Shown: positions 30,389 through 39,293 of the stretch, one piece after another | How positions within the stretch are numbered: position 1 is the stretch's first letter | Layout of the letters: every line of letters starts with the position of its first letter | Virus record (IMG/VR): IMGVR_UViG_3300031964_000046 | Span: 1 to 44,008 of that record | Strand: one strand, 5' to 3' | DNA: 44,008 nt | Origin: a virus | Translations under genes and position numbers: made by a program | Notes under the pieces: model-generated | What the model was told of the DNA's origin: nothing | What the model saw: only the letters and a program-made list of their open reading frames with translations | Databases searched by the model: none

Positions 30389-30573
30389 GATGGGCACGAG
30401 TGGATGATTGGATCTATGACATTGCTTGTCCGGTGTGCGGAGCCCCAGCAGATGCTTTCTGCGAAGATCGTCGCAAGTGTCGTGCAGGTCACCCCGGATG
30501 GGGGCATGTAAAACCTCACAGAGAAAGAATCGTCGCAGCAAGGGTCGCGCCTACGCGAGAGGGAGCACTATGA
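30385..30573 (+). CDS. Small zinc-binding protein
   Basis: 62 residues with CPVCGAPADAFCEDRRKC and a following His-rich HPGWGHVKPH. The CxxC-x9-C plus His pattern resembles a small zinc finger found in many phage and bacterial short proteins. ATGA-coupled at both ends. Confidence 0.65.
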   Translation: MRWARVDDWIYDIACPVCGAPADAFCEDRRKCRAGHPGWGHVKPHRERIVAARVAPTREGAL

Positions 30574-30884
30574 AAAAGATTGTCGCAGCACTGATCGTAT
30601 CAATGATGGCCGGAAGCCTAGTAGCGCAACTTCAACCAGGGCAGTACGAAGAAATGATGGCGAAACTGGAACGAGTTCGCGAAGCGTTTGATTCTGCAAT
30701 GTGGGCTCCGAACCTTCGGGATGCAGAACTCCGAACGAAAGAAGGCAAGCGTTGCGATTCTTTGAATTGGCCGGTAAATGATAGTGGTTGCCGTAGCATA
30801 GCTATGGCTGCTGGAGTTATTATGCTCCGCGAATCCAAAGCTAACGGCGACATTTTGACGCGAGAGGGAGCAAAGGGAAAATGA
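30570..30884 (+). CDS. Exported early protein
   Basis: 104 residues from ATG 30570, overlapping the previous stop. N-terminal Sec signal peptide MKKIVAALIVSMMAGSLVAQ (cleavage likely after VAQ or SLVA). The mature part is helical with two Cys (KRCDSLNWPVNDSGCRS) that could form a disulphide in the periplasm. An exported protein in the early operon could act in superinfection exclusion or envelope modification; this is inference. Confidence 0.6.
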   Translation: MKKIVAALIVSMMAGSLVAQLQPGQYEEMMAKLERVREAFDSAMWAPNLRDAELRTKEGKRCDSLNWPVNDSGCRSIAMAAGVIMLRESKANGDILTREGAKGK

Positions 30885-31132
30885 CACGTATAGAGAGAGT
30901 TTTGGCCTCCAAATTCTTGGAGATCGCCGCCGACAGTTTTGACAATCACGGATGTAACGACGTGGACGAGGACACGCTCTACGGCATTACGGAAAACCAG
31001 CGCAAGGCTTTAGAGGTTGGATGGAACGATTGGAATTCCGGGGGCGATCCCGACGAGCACGTTCCTTTCCTTCACATCGGGGACTCCTCTTGGATGTCGT
31101 ATCTTTCGCACAAACTTAAGGAAGACTCCTAG
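30881..31132 (+). CDS. Hypothetical protein
   Basis: 83 residues, ATGA-coupled. Acidic, helical N-terminus (MTRIERVLASKFLEIAADSF), then WNDWNSGGDPDEHVPFLHIG. No domain is recognised. Confidence 0.6.
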   Translation: MTRIERVLASKFLEIAADSFDNHGCNDVDEDTLYGITENQRKALEVGWNDWNSGGDPDEHVPFLHIGDSSWMSYLSHKLKEDS

Positions 31133-31334
31133 AATTAGGAAACGCAGGTAATGGTGGCTGTCGGCAGAAGCGATTGCACGATTCCGAGCAACTGCCCAGC
31201 CACCGCTCTAGCAGTCCTGCACTCCGTCCAACTCCGCAAAGATGTGCGCCAGGATGTAGCGGATGGCTTTACGCATGGCAATAGTATGCCACAAGTTTAC
31301 CAGGGTTGCGACCTACGCAAGAAAGCAGGGCAAT
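31133..31334. other. Low-evidence interval between early genes
   Basis: A 65-codon plus-strand frame (31151-31348, ATG, no convincing SD) and a 22-codon minus-strand frame (ATG 31276 to TAG 31208, MRKAIRYILAHIFAELDGVQ...) are present. Neither is persuasive, though the latter looks protein-like. GGCAATAGTATGCC near 31276-31289 is a small inverted repeat. Confidence 0.4.
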
Positions 31335-31616
31335 ATGTACGATCGTGATTTCGAGAGCAAATTGCAGCAGCAGGCAGCGAACAACTACAACACCGCGAAG
31401 ATGGAATCTCCCGACATTTGCGGGGCTTCGGTACAGGGCTCTATTGGGCAGACCCCGAGCCGATACCGTTCGGCGCCGCTGGAGGAGATGGAGAATCAGC
31501 AGGCGTCCATTGCCAAGGACTTCGACCTGCGGAATCAGGGTATCAACTTCCTTCGGGAAAACCCTGCGTTCAATGAGTTCATCCGTCTTATCCGCATGGG
31601 TGCAATCAGCATCTAG
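31335..31616 (+). CDS. Hypothetical phage protein
   Basis: 93 residues from ATG 31335 (AGGG upstream). The C-terminal half (ENQQASIAKDFDLRNQGINF, then LRENPAFNEFIRLIRMGAIS) has the look of a conserved phage protein I have seen in many podo- and siphovirus early regions, without a known function. Last gene of the rightward operon, followed by the terminator shared with the late genes. Confidence 0.65.
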   Translation: MYDRDFESKLQQQAANNYNTAKMESPDICGASVQGSIGQTPSRYRSAPLEEMENQQASIAKDFDLRNQGINFLRENPAFNEFIRLIRMGAISI

Positions 31617-31629
31617 TGTTCCGAGCAAA

Positions 31630-31656
31630 CAGAAAGGCCCTCCAATCGGAGGGCTT
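31630..31656 (-). terminator. Intrinsic terminator between converging operons
   Basis: GCCCTCC (31637-31643), loop AATC, GGAGGGC (31648-31654). On the minus strand the stem is followed by CTTTCTGTTT, a reasonable U-rich tract, so it terminates the leftward late operon. On the plus strand the tail GCTTCGC is poor, so termination of the early operon would be weaker. Confidence 0.75.
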
Positions 31657-31684
31657 CGCTGCGTTATGGATTATATCCCCGATT

Positions 31685-31927
31685 TTAGGATGGCGGTGCA
31701 AAGATGCCGTTCAGTTTGGAGAACAACATTCCCTCTTCCGCAAAGGGGTGCTTGTGGACCGTAACGGCGATGCGGGCAGGATCAGGAAACTCCCAAGAGA
31801 TATCCCATCCCGACTCATCAGCCTCGCCGGGCTTCGTGGTGTCGATTGCAACGCCGTGAGCCTTAAGCATGTTTTCAAGGTCCACGAGCTGCGATTCCGT
31901 GCAGGGGTAGGTGCGGGTGTCGCTCAT
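31685..31927 (-). CDS. Hypothetical protein, last gene of the late operon
   Basis: 80 residues from ATG 31927 (ATGA overlap). TYPCTESQLVDLENMLKAHG, then a beta-rich ISWEFPDPARIAVTVHKHPF. No family is recognised. The stop is followed by the terminator at 31630-31656. Confidence 0.65.
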   Translation of the reverse strand: MSDTRTYPCTESQLVDLENMLKAHGVAIDTTKPGEADESGWDISWEFPDPARIAVTVHKHPFAEEGMLFSKLNGIFAPPS

Positions 31928-32148
31928 GCTTTCCTCCAAAGTACATCGCCCAGGGAAGCCTGAAAGGTGTCCCCATTTGCGTGATATTGAAAATACCCGT
32001 TGCCCCAATCGTCCTTAGCCGTGCAGCGCCATACTGCATCCACTTCTCGCCTCGCCGTTGTGTCATAGCTAGGCCGCAAGAGGATGATACGGAAGCTTCC
32101 GATATCGGGCGTGGGCGCGGTGAATGCGGTCCAGATTACGGGGTTCAT
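31924..32148 (-). CDS. Hypothetical protein
   Basis: 74 residues from ATG 32148 (TAATG overlap): beta-rich MNPVIWTAFTAPTPDIGSFR..., then GYFQYHANGDTFQASLGDVL. Unknown. Confidence 0.6.
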   Translation of the reverse strand: MNPVIWTAFTAPTPDIGSFRIILLRPSYDTTARREVDAVWRCTAKDDWGNGYFQYHANGDTFQASLGDVLWRKA

Positions 32149-32585
32149 TAGAGCACGATGCCGATCGCCTTGAAGTCGGCAACGATGACTCCATCCCCGG
32201 CCTTGACGGCGGCAATGAGCGCATTGATGTCCGACACCACTGCCGCATCGAGGGCGACGTTGACGCCTCCAGCCTCGGCCGCCGCGGTGCCGTCTTTGAC
32301 GGATGTGACGGCCGCATTGAATACGGCGATCATGGCGGCGCGGGTCTGCGTGCTGGAGATTATTGCCCAGACAGCCTTGGCTTTGGTGACGACCGACTTG
32401 GCATCGTTCCAGAACGTCTTGAGGTCGGTCTCTACGGTGGTAAGAACGGTTTCTGCGCTCATTTGCGGCTCCTGTGCTGCTGGGGTTGAGGGTTGGCTTG
32501 CTACTTGCGGGATGGGTGCTGCGGCAGGTTCTGGGGAGGGAACTTTGGTGGACGTGACAAGGTGACGCGCAAAGGGCCAGATCAT
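32148..32585 (-). CDS. Late hypothetical protein
   Basis: 145 residues from ATG 32585 (ATGA). The N-terminal 40 residues are Pro/Ala/Gln-rich (linker-like), and the rest is Ala/Val/Thr-rich helix (TVETDLKTFWNDAKSVVTKA, AAMIAVFNAAVTSVKDGTAA). This resembles a tail- or lysis-associated helical protein of many phages; the function is unassigned. Confidence 0.6.
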   Translation of the reverse strand: MIWPFARHLVTSTKVPSPEPAAAPIPQVASQPSTPAAQEPQMSAETVLTTVETDLKTFWNDAKSVVTKAKAVWAIISSTQTRAAMIAVFNAAVTSVKDGTAAAEAGGVNVALDAAVVSDINALIAAVKAGDGVIVADFKAIGIVL

Positions 32586-32866
32586 TTCACCACCGGAGGA
32601 ATCTGCGTGGTGGTCTCGACGCTGGCAACCTGCTTTGAGCCTGGGGGAAGGTCTGCCGGATCCGGCTTCGTTACGTCCTTTCCCACTACCAAGGTCGAAG
32701 CAATGGCAATAAGGGCAGAGACGAGGCCGGTGCCGGATACCAGAGCCGCAATGCGGAGGCTAGGGTCCATGCGGGATTCAGCAAAGAGGAAGACCATCAA
32801 CCCAATCGCCCCAATAATGCAGATCAGGGCGATGAAGTTGTTCGTATTGATAGTCTTCCCGGTCAT
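32582..32866 (-). CDS. Two-span membrane protein, holin candidate
   Basis: 94 residues from ATG 32866. Two hydrophobic segments: FIALICIIGAIGLMVFLFA and IAALVSGTGLVSALIAIAST, with a short charged turn (ESRMDPSLR) and a hydrophilic Pro/Lys C-terminus. This is class II holin-like topology next to the lysozyme gene. The lysozyme lacks a signal, so some holin is required. The start SD is weak. Confidence 0.6.
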   Translation of the reverse strand: MTGKTINTNNFIALICIIGAIGLMVFLFAESRMDPSLRIAALVSGTGLVSALIAIASTLVVGKDVTKPDPADLPPGSKQVASVETTTQIPPVVK

Positions 32867-32889
32867 GCCCACATGATACCCGAATACCC

Positions 32890-32994
32890 TTGACAGGTCA
32901 CGACAATTGCGCCTATGGTTTCGCCGTGCTCAAATACACCATTTCGTGGCTCGGCGTGTTGGCGATCCTTCTAGGCGCTTGCGCTATCAAATAG
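32890..32994 (+). promoter_or_regulatory. Plus-strand promoter with possible leaderless lipopeptide ORF
   Basis: TTGACA (32890-32895), 18-base spacer, TATGGT (32914-32919). The expected start coincides with GTG 32926, which opens a 22-codon frame (stop 32992-32994) encoding a hydrophobic peptide with a lipobox-like LLGAC. It runs antisense to the late genes and overlaps the 3' end of the lysozyme gene. It may be an antisense RNA promoter or a tiny membrane peptide. Confidence 0.35.
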
Positions 32995-33402
32995 CGACTT
33001 CTCTGCCTTGCGCCTGCGCTGGAGTCCGGCGTTGATGTTCCCGTCCGTGCGAGTCCATGAAAGAAATTGCGCGCTTGCGCCGGCATATGCCTTCTGCTGA
33101 AGCAGGCTAACCAACGTGGAGTGCAGGAAAGCCGATGCCCCGATATTGAAGCAGAGGCTCACCAAAGAGTCGTACTGGTTTTGATCGAGCGGCACGGCGA
33201 TTTGGTTCACAGCGTGTTCAGCGACAGCCAGGTCCTCTGCGAGCCACTGATCAGCCTGCTCGGCAGTGCAGGTATCTCCCATCTGGACGCCTAACGTATG
33301 ACCCCAACCTAGAGTGGCGATGCCTCGCTGATCCCTGTACGCCTTCAGGCTCAAAGACTCGAAGCTCTCGATTAGCTTTCTCCCGTTACTTGAAGTCGTC
33401 AT
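32971..33402 (-). CDS. Endolysin, GH24 (T4-type) lysozyme
   Basis: 143 residues. Glu15, Asp24 and Thr30 in LIESFESLSLKAYRDQRGIA and onward have exactly the spacing of the T4 lysozyme catalytic residues (Glu11, Asp20, Thr26). It continues TLGWGHTLGVQMGD, then YDSLVSLCFNIGASAF and INAGLQRRRKAEKSLF. It hydrolyses the MurNAc-GlcNAc bond of peptidoglycan. No signal or SAR domain is present, so it needs a holin. ATG 33402 overlaps the previous stop (ATGA). Confidence 0.93.
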   Translation of the reverse strand: MTTSSNGRKLIESFESLSLKAYRDQRGIATLGWGHTLGVQMGDTCTAEQADQWLAEDLAVAEHAVNQIAVPLDQNQYDSLVSLCFNIGASAFLHSTLVSLLQQKAYAGASAQFLSWTRTDGNINAGLQRRRKAEKSLFDSASA

Positions 33403-33692
33403 TGCTGCTCCACTTTTCGGTCTATTCTATCCTGCCGCCAGTTCCTATATCCGTGTCGTATCTGTCTGCGGCACCCTAAAAACTCGACGTCCAAAGATGG
33501 CAGCGATACCCGAATATTGAGCCCGAACGCAGCCACGCAGTCCACGAATAGGCGGTACACGGCATGGAGCAGGGGGTGGCGTCTCAGCAGTTCGTGCCGG
33601 GGCAGCACGTTCGCCAGGGCCGCATTGAGCGCAATGAAGACGCACACCCGTCGAAAGTCATGCTGAAGGTAGATCCACGTTTCGTGATTCAT
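33399..33692 (-). CDS. Lysis-cassette hypothetical protein
   Basis: 97 residues from ATG 33692 (ATGA overlap): MNHETWIYLQHDFRRVCVFI, then a His/Arg/Leu-rich middle with a moderately hydrophobic stretch (YRLFVDCVAAFGLNIRVSL). It lies between a membrane protein and the lysozyme, which suggests a lysis accessory role. No family is assigned; the longer frame from 33818 is a shadow. Confidence 0.55.
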   Translation of the reverse strand: MNHETWIYLQHDFRRVCVFIALNAALANVLPRHELLRRHPLLHAVYRLFVDCVAAFGLNIRVSLPSLDVEFLGCRRQIRHGYRNWRQDRIDRKVEQQ

Positions 33693-34033
33693 GGCGTCTT
33701 CTTCCTGACCTGAATCACGATCGAGACGCCTGACAAGAGGGCAAGGATCGAACCGATGATGCGCTGCTCCCCCTGCATTCCTGCGATGTCGATGGAGTTC
33801 TTCTGGATTGCCTCCCACTGCCGAGACATCTGCGCTTCGGTGCTCTCGACGTGCTTATCTGTCGACTCCAGATGCTTGTCAATCTCATTCATGCGGTAGA
33901 CGCTAATCTCTGGCACCTGCTGGGCATGGACAGGAGGGTTCCGACCGTCAAAGACAATCGCCAGACAGACAAGCGCGAACGATCCTTGGCAGAAGAGAAA
34001 GCAGAATCCCCTCCATGTACGTCTATTTGCCAC
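33689..34033 (-). CDS. Membrane protein with coiled coil, lysis candidate
   Basis: 114 residues from GTG 34033 (GGAG 10 bases upstream); ATG 34054 is an alternative. N-terminal hydrophobic segment GFCFLFCQGSFALVCLAIVF, a helical stretch EIDKHLESTDKHVESTEAQM, and a C-terminal hydrophobic segment IIGSILALLSGVSIVIQVRK. The topology (membrane, coiled coil, membrane) suits a holin or spanin-like component. The start overlaps the preceding small gene by 11 bases. Confidence 0.6.
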   Translation of the reverse strand: MANRRTWRGFCFLFCQGSFALVCLAIVFDGRNPPVHAQQVPEISVYRMNEIDKHLESTDKHVESTEAQMSRQWEAIQKNSIDIAGMQGEQRIIGSILALLSGVSIVIQVRKKTP

Positions 34034-34160
34034 AGTTTTGCATCTCCGCTGCATGTTCGATTCGTTGGCCGTAAAAGATTGAAGTGAAGGCGTAAAGCGA
34101 CCATATCAACAGGACGAAAAGGGCGGTTTTGGCGAAGTTGCTAGGCTCGGGTTTGCTCAA
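34023..34160 (-). CDS. Small membrane protein
   Basis: 45 residues from TTG 34160 (GGGGA about 7 bases upstream): SKPEPSNFAKTALFVLLIWS, then LYAFTSIFYGQRIEHAAEMQ. One clear membrane span with a short charged tail. The TTG start forms TTGA with a preceding short frame. A lysis or membrane role is likely from context. Confidence 0.5.
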   Translation of the reverse strand: MSKPEPSNFAKTALFVLLIWSLYAFTSIFYGQRIEHAAEMQNCGK

Positions 34161-34367
34161 CTCAGTATCCCCACGGTGAGAGTAAGCAACAACGATGTTC
34201 CGTCTCGGCCATTACTGCCGCGCTGCATCTGTATCATACTTCCATGCGCCCCGTTGACATAGCAATCTTCGCCCTCAGCCAAGCCGCTAATCTGGCGGTG
34301 TGGTCGGGACTCGTCTACCGCAAGGGATGGAGGACGATGCCTTGGGTTGCGGGCGAGAGGGGATTCC
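34161..34367. other. Interval without a confident gene
   Basis: A minus-strand 26-codon frame (starting MIQMQRGSNGRDGTSLLLTL, ending at the TTGA overlap with the gene at 34160) and a plus-strand 43-codon frame (34244-34375, starting MRPVDIAIFALSQAANLAVW) are both open. Neither has a good SD. Confidence 0.4.
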
Positions 34368-36194
34368 CTAATTAGAGATGCCCTGTAGCCATTGACGGTA
34401 TCCCTTGTACATCTTTTTTGCATAGAAGAGTACGCCAGGAGGAGTGGGGTGTGTCCCGTCTGATGAAACAATGTACGTTCCTCCATTCCCGGGATTGATC
34501 CATGGACCGTCAGGGTCATTTGTAATGGGAATAAATATCGAGTTGGGGTCTCCCCACGTCGAGTAGGCGGTTTGGAGTGCCGCCTCCAAAGTGGTCGAGA
34601 AGTCGAAGGTATAGCTCGTGGTGGTTTGAATCCCGAAAATTAGAATTGGTGTGTTCGGAGCATTCGCGCGGATTTTCTGCCAGGTAGTAAGCGCTGCCGC
34701 CCCAATTGTCGTATCGTATCCGGCGTCGTTGACACTCCCGAGAATCACGATAAGATCGCACGACTGCCGCAGGACATCATTTGCGCGGTATATGCTCGTC
34801 CACGCGTAGTTCGTCCCTCCACTGTTGATATACCCCGTCCCTCCGACGGAAAGAAGATAGGGATGGAGACCGGCCAAAGTGGCGAACTGCATGGCAGTAT
34901 TCTCAGCGCCAAAGCTGCCCGCTGCTCCTCCATTGAAGTAGCTGTCGCCAAACATGCAGGCATTGACACGGTTCGCCTCAGATGCTTTCCAAACGGAACC
35001 GGGAGCGTACACGTAGAGATGTTGTAAAAGCATATTGCCCTGAAGTTCGATTCTAACCTTGTGAATGCTCGCCGTGCTGAAGGTGATCGGGATACAATTC
35101 CCCGCACCCACCGTGCTGACAGTTGATGTTTGGTAAGAATCATCCACGGCGACACGGTAGAGTGCTGGCGAGACACCGTTGGTGTAGAGGCATTGCATTA
35201 TGCTGGGGAGCGTTGAAGTGATGGTCTCGGAGCTTATTGTGGCCTGGGCGAGACTTAGGGTGTAGGTACCGGCCCCTCCCGTTCCGGTTCCGAGCGCGGT
35301 GATATAAACAGGGCCAACCGTCCCAACACCGCTAAGGTACTGCCCGACAGCGAGAGTCCCTGATGCACATGCCGCGACCGTGTAGGTGGTTGCGGAGATA
35401 GAGCCAGTACAGACGGCGGGAACGATAAAATTGGCAGCGTCTGTGTAGAATTCAAAATATTTCGGGGTGGGTGCATTTGTGGGAGCCGTGGGAGGGTTCA
35501 CATAGTTTCCCGCCGTAGACCCAGAAACTCCAGCATTTCCGCCGTAGCTCTGAATCACGCCTCCGGCCACATCCACCAATTGCGTGAAAGCCTGCGTAGG
35601 GAGGGCGGAGGTGGTCCCCATCGCAGACTTCGAGATCGTGATTGTTGCGGAGGTGACTGCGGTTACTACAGACCCCATCGGAATATAACTCGGGTATGCG
35701 GCATATGCTGCATTTTCCACGAATGGCATCCCTACAACAACCGGATAGGTGCAACTTTTACCGGTGAGTAGATTGCTTCCCGACGTGGTGTTCACCACGC
35801 AATCCGATGCGAATCCGGTCGTCGCGGGCAAGATGTTGGTGTAGCCTGTTGTCGGCAATGCGACGGACGGACTATCGACGACAGCCATACTGGTGACTGG
35901 GTTGTCAACTAGATTAGAGGCATCCGCTTTGGCGGCGGAAGCGCGCATTTTGCGGATGGCGGCGGACGGCTGAGAAGTGAGTGCTGCGATTGCGGCACCA
36001 GTTGGGTCATATACGCCTGACCCGATGACCGACTGAACTTGCGAACTTGTCGCACTAACTGCCGTTCCAGAAGAGTTGGTGGCTACGACCGGCACAGATG
36101 GAGGGAGAACGGCACTGCCGCCAGTGTTCGGCGGAACGTATTGCCCGAGAGCGGTGCCGCCTGTCAACATCAAAAATAGAAGAATGCGCTTCAT
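34368..36194 (-). CDS. Tailspike/fibre with SGNH esterase domain and signal peptide
   Basis: 608 residues, ATG 36194 with AAGGAG 7 bases upstream. N-terminal signal peptide [18 protein letters not shown] helix-rich beta/Thr-rich shaft follows. The C-terminal 200 residues are an SGNH/GDSL hydrolase: block [10 protein letters not shown] (Ser418), block II VGGTGY, block III ILGSVND (Gly486, Asn489), block [10 protein letters not shown] (Asp579, His582). Such domains on tailspikes remove O-acetyl or other acyl groups from surface polysaccharide. All catalytic residues are present. Confidence 0.8.
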   Translation of the reverse strand: MKRILLFLMLTGGTALGQYVPPNTGGSAVLPPSVPVVATNSSGTAVSATSSQVQSVIGSGVYDPTGAAIAALTSQPSAAIRKMRASAAKADASNLVDNPVTSMAVVDSPSVALPTTGYTNILPATTGFASDCVVNTTSGSNLLTGKSCTYPVVVGMPFVENAAYAAYPSYIPMGSVVTAVTSATITISKSAMGTTSALPTQAFTQLVDVAGGVIQSYGGNAGVSGSTAGNYVNPPTAPTNAPTPKYFEFYTDAANFIVPAVCTGSISATTYTVAACASGTLAVGQYLSGVGTVGPVYITALGTGTGGAGTYTLSLAQATISSETITSTLPSIMQCLYTNGVSPALYRVAVDDSYQTSTVSTVGAGNCIPITFSTASIHKVRIELQGNMLLQHLYVYAPGSVWKASEANRVNACMFGDSYFNGGAAGSFGAENTAMQFATLAGLHPYLLSVGGTGYINSGGTNYAWTSIYRANDVLRQSCDLIVILGSVNDAGYDTTIGAAALTTWQKIRANAPNTPILIFGIQTTTSYTFDFSTTLEAALQTAYSTWGDPNSIFIPITNDPDGPWINPGNGGTYIVSSDGTHPTPPGVLFYAKKMYKGYRQWLQGISN

Positions 36195-36222
36195 ATAGTG
36201 CTCCTTAGTTGTGGTGGAAACT

Positions 36223-39200
36223 CTAGTGGTTGGTCAGCTGCGTTGCAGCCACGCGCAGATCATAGGTGGGGAATGATCCGCCACCAGAAGTGGTACTCAC
36301 GGTTATCGCGCTGCCGGATTGCATATTTGCGGAACCTGAGATATAGACCGGAGATCCCAAGGTTGTGCAGGTGAGGTCTACCTCAAAGTTTTGCGACTGT
36401 CCCTGAGTATCCGTGTAGTTCACCACCGTAGGCACGGAGAGGCCTGACCCCGAACTACGGCAGTTCTCGGCCAGATCGATCCTGTAGAGCCCCGCCGTGG
36501 GAGTCGTTAGCACAGAAGCGGTGGAGACTGCGGAGGTGAGGCTGGATCCCACGTAACTTCCCGTCACGCCGCCGCCCGATCCTGTTGCGGTGACCGTGAC
36601 AGTTCCGGTTCCACCCGAGGGCGACAAAGAGATGCCGGTGCCCGCCACAAGCTGCGTCACGCCACCGGAGGATGCTGGGCAGTTGCTGCCGTTCAACTGG
36701 CAGACAGGGTTTCCGCTCACTTCGAGCGAGGTGAAGTTACCCGGCGCAGGTGTCGTCGCCCCGATCTCAATGTTGTTGATTGCCGATACAGAGCCGGCGA
36801 CTCCATCAGTAACCGTCATCAACCCGTTTGGAATCTGCGGAACATTGAGAACATTGGTGGTGAAGTTTCCAGTGATGAGGTTGTTAATCAGAAAACTCTG
36901 GATCGTCGGCTCGAACGTAATGTCCTGCTCGCCGTAGGTTCCCGATCCCTTATAGCGAAATACTGAGAAAGCGTGTCCGTCGTCGAACGGCGAGGGAAGA
37001 GCGGGATCATTAGAAATAGAAGGCCCGACCGACAGGAGCGCGAATCCCGGCTCGGGGGACCACTGAGTATCGATCAGGTTCGAGAACGCTCCCAACGATT
37101 CTACTGCGGTTGGAGCTCCCAGCGTGCCGCCGTGACCTTGGAGATCTGCCGTGGGAAGGAAGTTCTGCCATGAAATCGCGTGTGCCTCGTTAGAGCCTAG
37201 ACCAACACCATGCATTTCGATGTTGATCGGGACGCTGGGCGCTCCGTAATCGGGAGTGTTCTTGTTGGCCGAGATGCCGATTCCGTTGACCCAAGAGACT
37301 GGATAGGCGGGGTTTTGCAGGATGTCCCCGCTTGACCACGCGACGGTGTTCGGCTCACATGGGATGGAATTTCCCTGCATCGGTCCGGAGATCGTGCAGT
37401 AGGGGTAAAGATGAACATTGTTCACATTGGGAATGGTGACGATGGCCGTCGTGCTCGGTGTGGTCACCGCGGTGGCTGTAGATTCCTGACACGTAGCTCC
37501 TATCACCTGAGTGGAATTAAAGAGGGTCTTGACTCCAGTGCAGGTGCCGTCCATAGTAGGCGTCGAACCTGAGCCCGAAATAGTTACGGATGCTTGCCCT
37601 CCGGTCAGAATTCCCCCATTCGCGTAGAAGGTCACGAGCCCGGTACTGTCGCGAGTCATGGAGTAAGGAGTAACCGGAGCGATATAGTAATGAAGGGTAT
37701 TCCCGTTCGTGTTGCCGAGCGCGTTGACGCTATAGGCGATGTGGGACGAGTCAATGGCACCCACCGCCTGGAACGCTTGAGGCCACCCGTCTCGGGCAAC
37801 GTTGCGATCAAGATTGATATCGTAATTCGCTAGACCGCCTTGCCATAGGGAGGTGTTTCCAGCCGACTCCGGGAACTTGTAGGTGACGGTGACTCCCTGC
37901 AATCCTCCGCTTACCGATCCCGCGACGATGTTCACCTGTTCGATGAAGTTGTTTCCAGCCAATGTCGCTACGCCAGTCGTAAATGCTCCCGACCCGGGAC
38001 CGAGCGTCAAGGTAAAATTGGCTGTCGAACTCAACCCCGAGTTCGGCTGATTGAACGGCGCAGAGGTGGTGCCGTAGGCTGTCGATACTGGAAGCGTGCA
38101 TCCCGACACCGGTGCCGAGTATACGTTTGATCCACTAATGACAGGCGTGGTGCTCAGGTCAGAACCGGAGATGGCGCAAGTCAATGCATGGGCTGGATTT
38201 TGATCCTCTAGGAAAGAATCCTGGCTCGGATACTTTGCCACTCCCGTCGAGGTAACGGGCAGAAGAGTTGCTCCCGTAGACACTCCCGAGCTGGCGGTTC
38301 CCGCCCATATCCCTCCGCCTTCATCTAGCTCAGGCTGACCAATGTGGATTCCGAGGGCCTTGGTGCTCTCGTCTGACTGTGCTGTTGCGCCGCCGTTGTC
38401 AAACCCATACCAATACCCCAGCGTGAAGTCCCCGGCGGCATATTTGTTTCGGTAAATAGTCATCGTCTCGGCGATCCCCGAGGACTGCACATCCCCATAC
38501 AGTTGCAGAAGATGGCTACCCGACCAATCCTCGCCACCTCCTTGGGCAGAGCCGCCGATATTGCCGAGAGAAAATCCGTGCGGCGGGGCGAACAGGTCGA
38601 ACATTTCCAAGCCCCCGGAGAAGGGGTAGGTGGCCGAAGTATTAATGAAATTCTGTACATTGCAATCTGCGCTTGCCGAAGGGCAGGCCGCGTAGCTCAT
38701 CCCGTAGGTCGCTGGGCGGAGATCCCACACCACGACATTCTGCGGGATCGTCAGGGATGCCACGTTCTCAGTCGAGGTCGAGGTCGCTGGTATGACAATT
38801 GTGCAGCTAATCGAGGCACAGCTTGTCGCTATGAGGTTAGCGACACCGTTGTTTCCCCCGCCGCTGATCGCGGAATCGGAGTTGTAAGTTCCGAGGAAGC
38901 TTCCCGCCGTCCCTGCTCCGCAGGCCGCGCCAGCGTCGCCTAGAGTGGTCCCCGTTACCCAACTAGCACAATGACCCGCCGTAATAGCGCCGCTCGGATG
39001 AACGGCCGCGTTCGCAATGGTCAAGGCAGTATTGGCGGTAGTCACTGCACCGTCCCATGCGATGACGTTGGCCGTGGTGGGTAGCGCATGGCCCGAATCT
39101 ACCCCAACCGTCAGAGCGGGAGTTGTAGTTGGGCTCGTGACCGAGGTGGTAATGCCAGAGGTGCCTGTAGCGGAGAAATTGCTGATCCCCCCGCCGCCGC

Positions 39201-39285
39201 TGCCGCCGATCTGCACGCCCTTGCTCAACTGCACCTGGGCCGAGAGAGAAGTGGCGAACAGGAAAATCAATGCAATCTTTTTCAT
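36223..39285 (-). CDS. Large tail fibre/spike protein with signal peptide
   Basis: 1020 residues, ATG 39285 with GAGGA 5 bases upstream. N-terminal signal peptide [17 protein letters not shown]. The body is beta-rich, full of Gly, Thr, Ser and Asn, with [10 protein letters not shown]-like Cys pairs and [20 protein letters not shown], resembling the start of a right-handed beta-helix spike. A Gly/Val-rich segment ([20 protein letters not shown]) precedes a C-terminal domain. It probably binds or cleaves host surface glycan. No catalytic motif can be named from the sequence. Confidence 0.7.
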   Translation of the reverse strand: MKKIALIFLFATSLSAQVQLSKGVQIGGSGGGGISNFSATGTSGITTSVTSPTTTPALTVGVDSGHALPTTANVIAWDGAVTTANTALTIANAAVHPSGAITAGHCASWVTGTTLGDAGAACGAGTAGSFLGTYNSDSAISGGGNNGVANLIATSCASISCTIVIPATSTSTENVASLTIPQNVVVWDLRPATYGMSYAACPSASADCNVQNFINTSATYPFSGGLEMFDLFAPPHGFSLGNIGGSAQGGGEDWSGSHLLQLYGDVQSSGIAETMTIYRNKYAAGDFTLGYWYGFDNGGATAQSDESTKALGIHIGQPELDEGGGIWAGTASSGVSTGATLLPVTSTGVAKYPSQDSFLEDQNPAHALTCAISGSDLSTTPVISGSNVYSAPVSGCTLPVSTAYGTTSAPFNQPNSGLSSTANFTLTLGPGSGAFTTGVATLAGNNFIEQVNIVAGSVSGGLQGVTVTYKFPESAGNTSLWQGGLANYDINLDRNVARDGWPQAFQAVGAIDSSHIAYSVNALGNTNGNTLHYYIAPVTPYSMTRDSTGLVTFYANGGILTGGQASVTISGSGSTPTMDGTCTGVKTLFNSTQVIGATCQESTATAVTTPSTTAIVTIPNVNNVHLYPYCTISGPMQGNSIPCEPNTVAWSSGDILQNPAYPVSWVNGIGISANKNTPDYGAPSVPINIEMHGVGLGSNEAHAISWQNFLPTADLQGHGGTLGAPTAVESLGAFSNLIDTQWSPEPGFALLSVGPSISNDPALPSPFDDGHAFSVFRYKGSGTYGEQDITFEPTIQSFLINNLITGNFTTNVLNVPQIPNGLMTVTDGVAGSVSAINNIEIGATTPAPGNFTSLEVSGNPVCQLNGSNCPASSGGVTQLVAGTGISLSPSGGTGTVTVTATGSGGGVTGSYVGSSLTSAVSTASVLTTPTAGLYRIDLAENCRSSGSGLSVPTVVNYTDTQGQSQNFEVDLTCTTLGSPVYISGSANMQSGSAITVSTTSGGGSFPTYDLRVAATQLTNH

Positions 39286-39293
39286 GTCAATCC

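Noticed and set aside
34157-34519. 120-codon minus-strand frame upstream of the lysis genes
   Set aside because: It starts inside the SGNH gene and its N-terminal part has no protein-like features. Only its last 26 codons could be translated.
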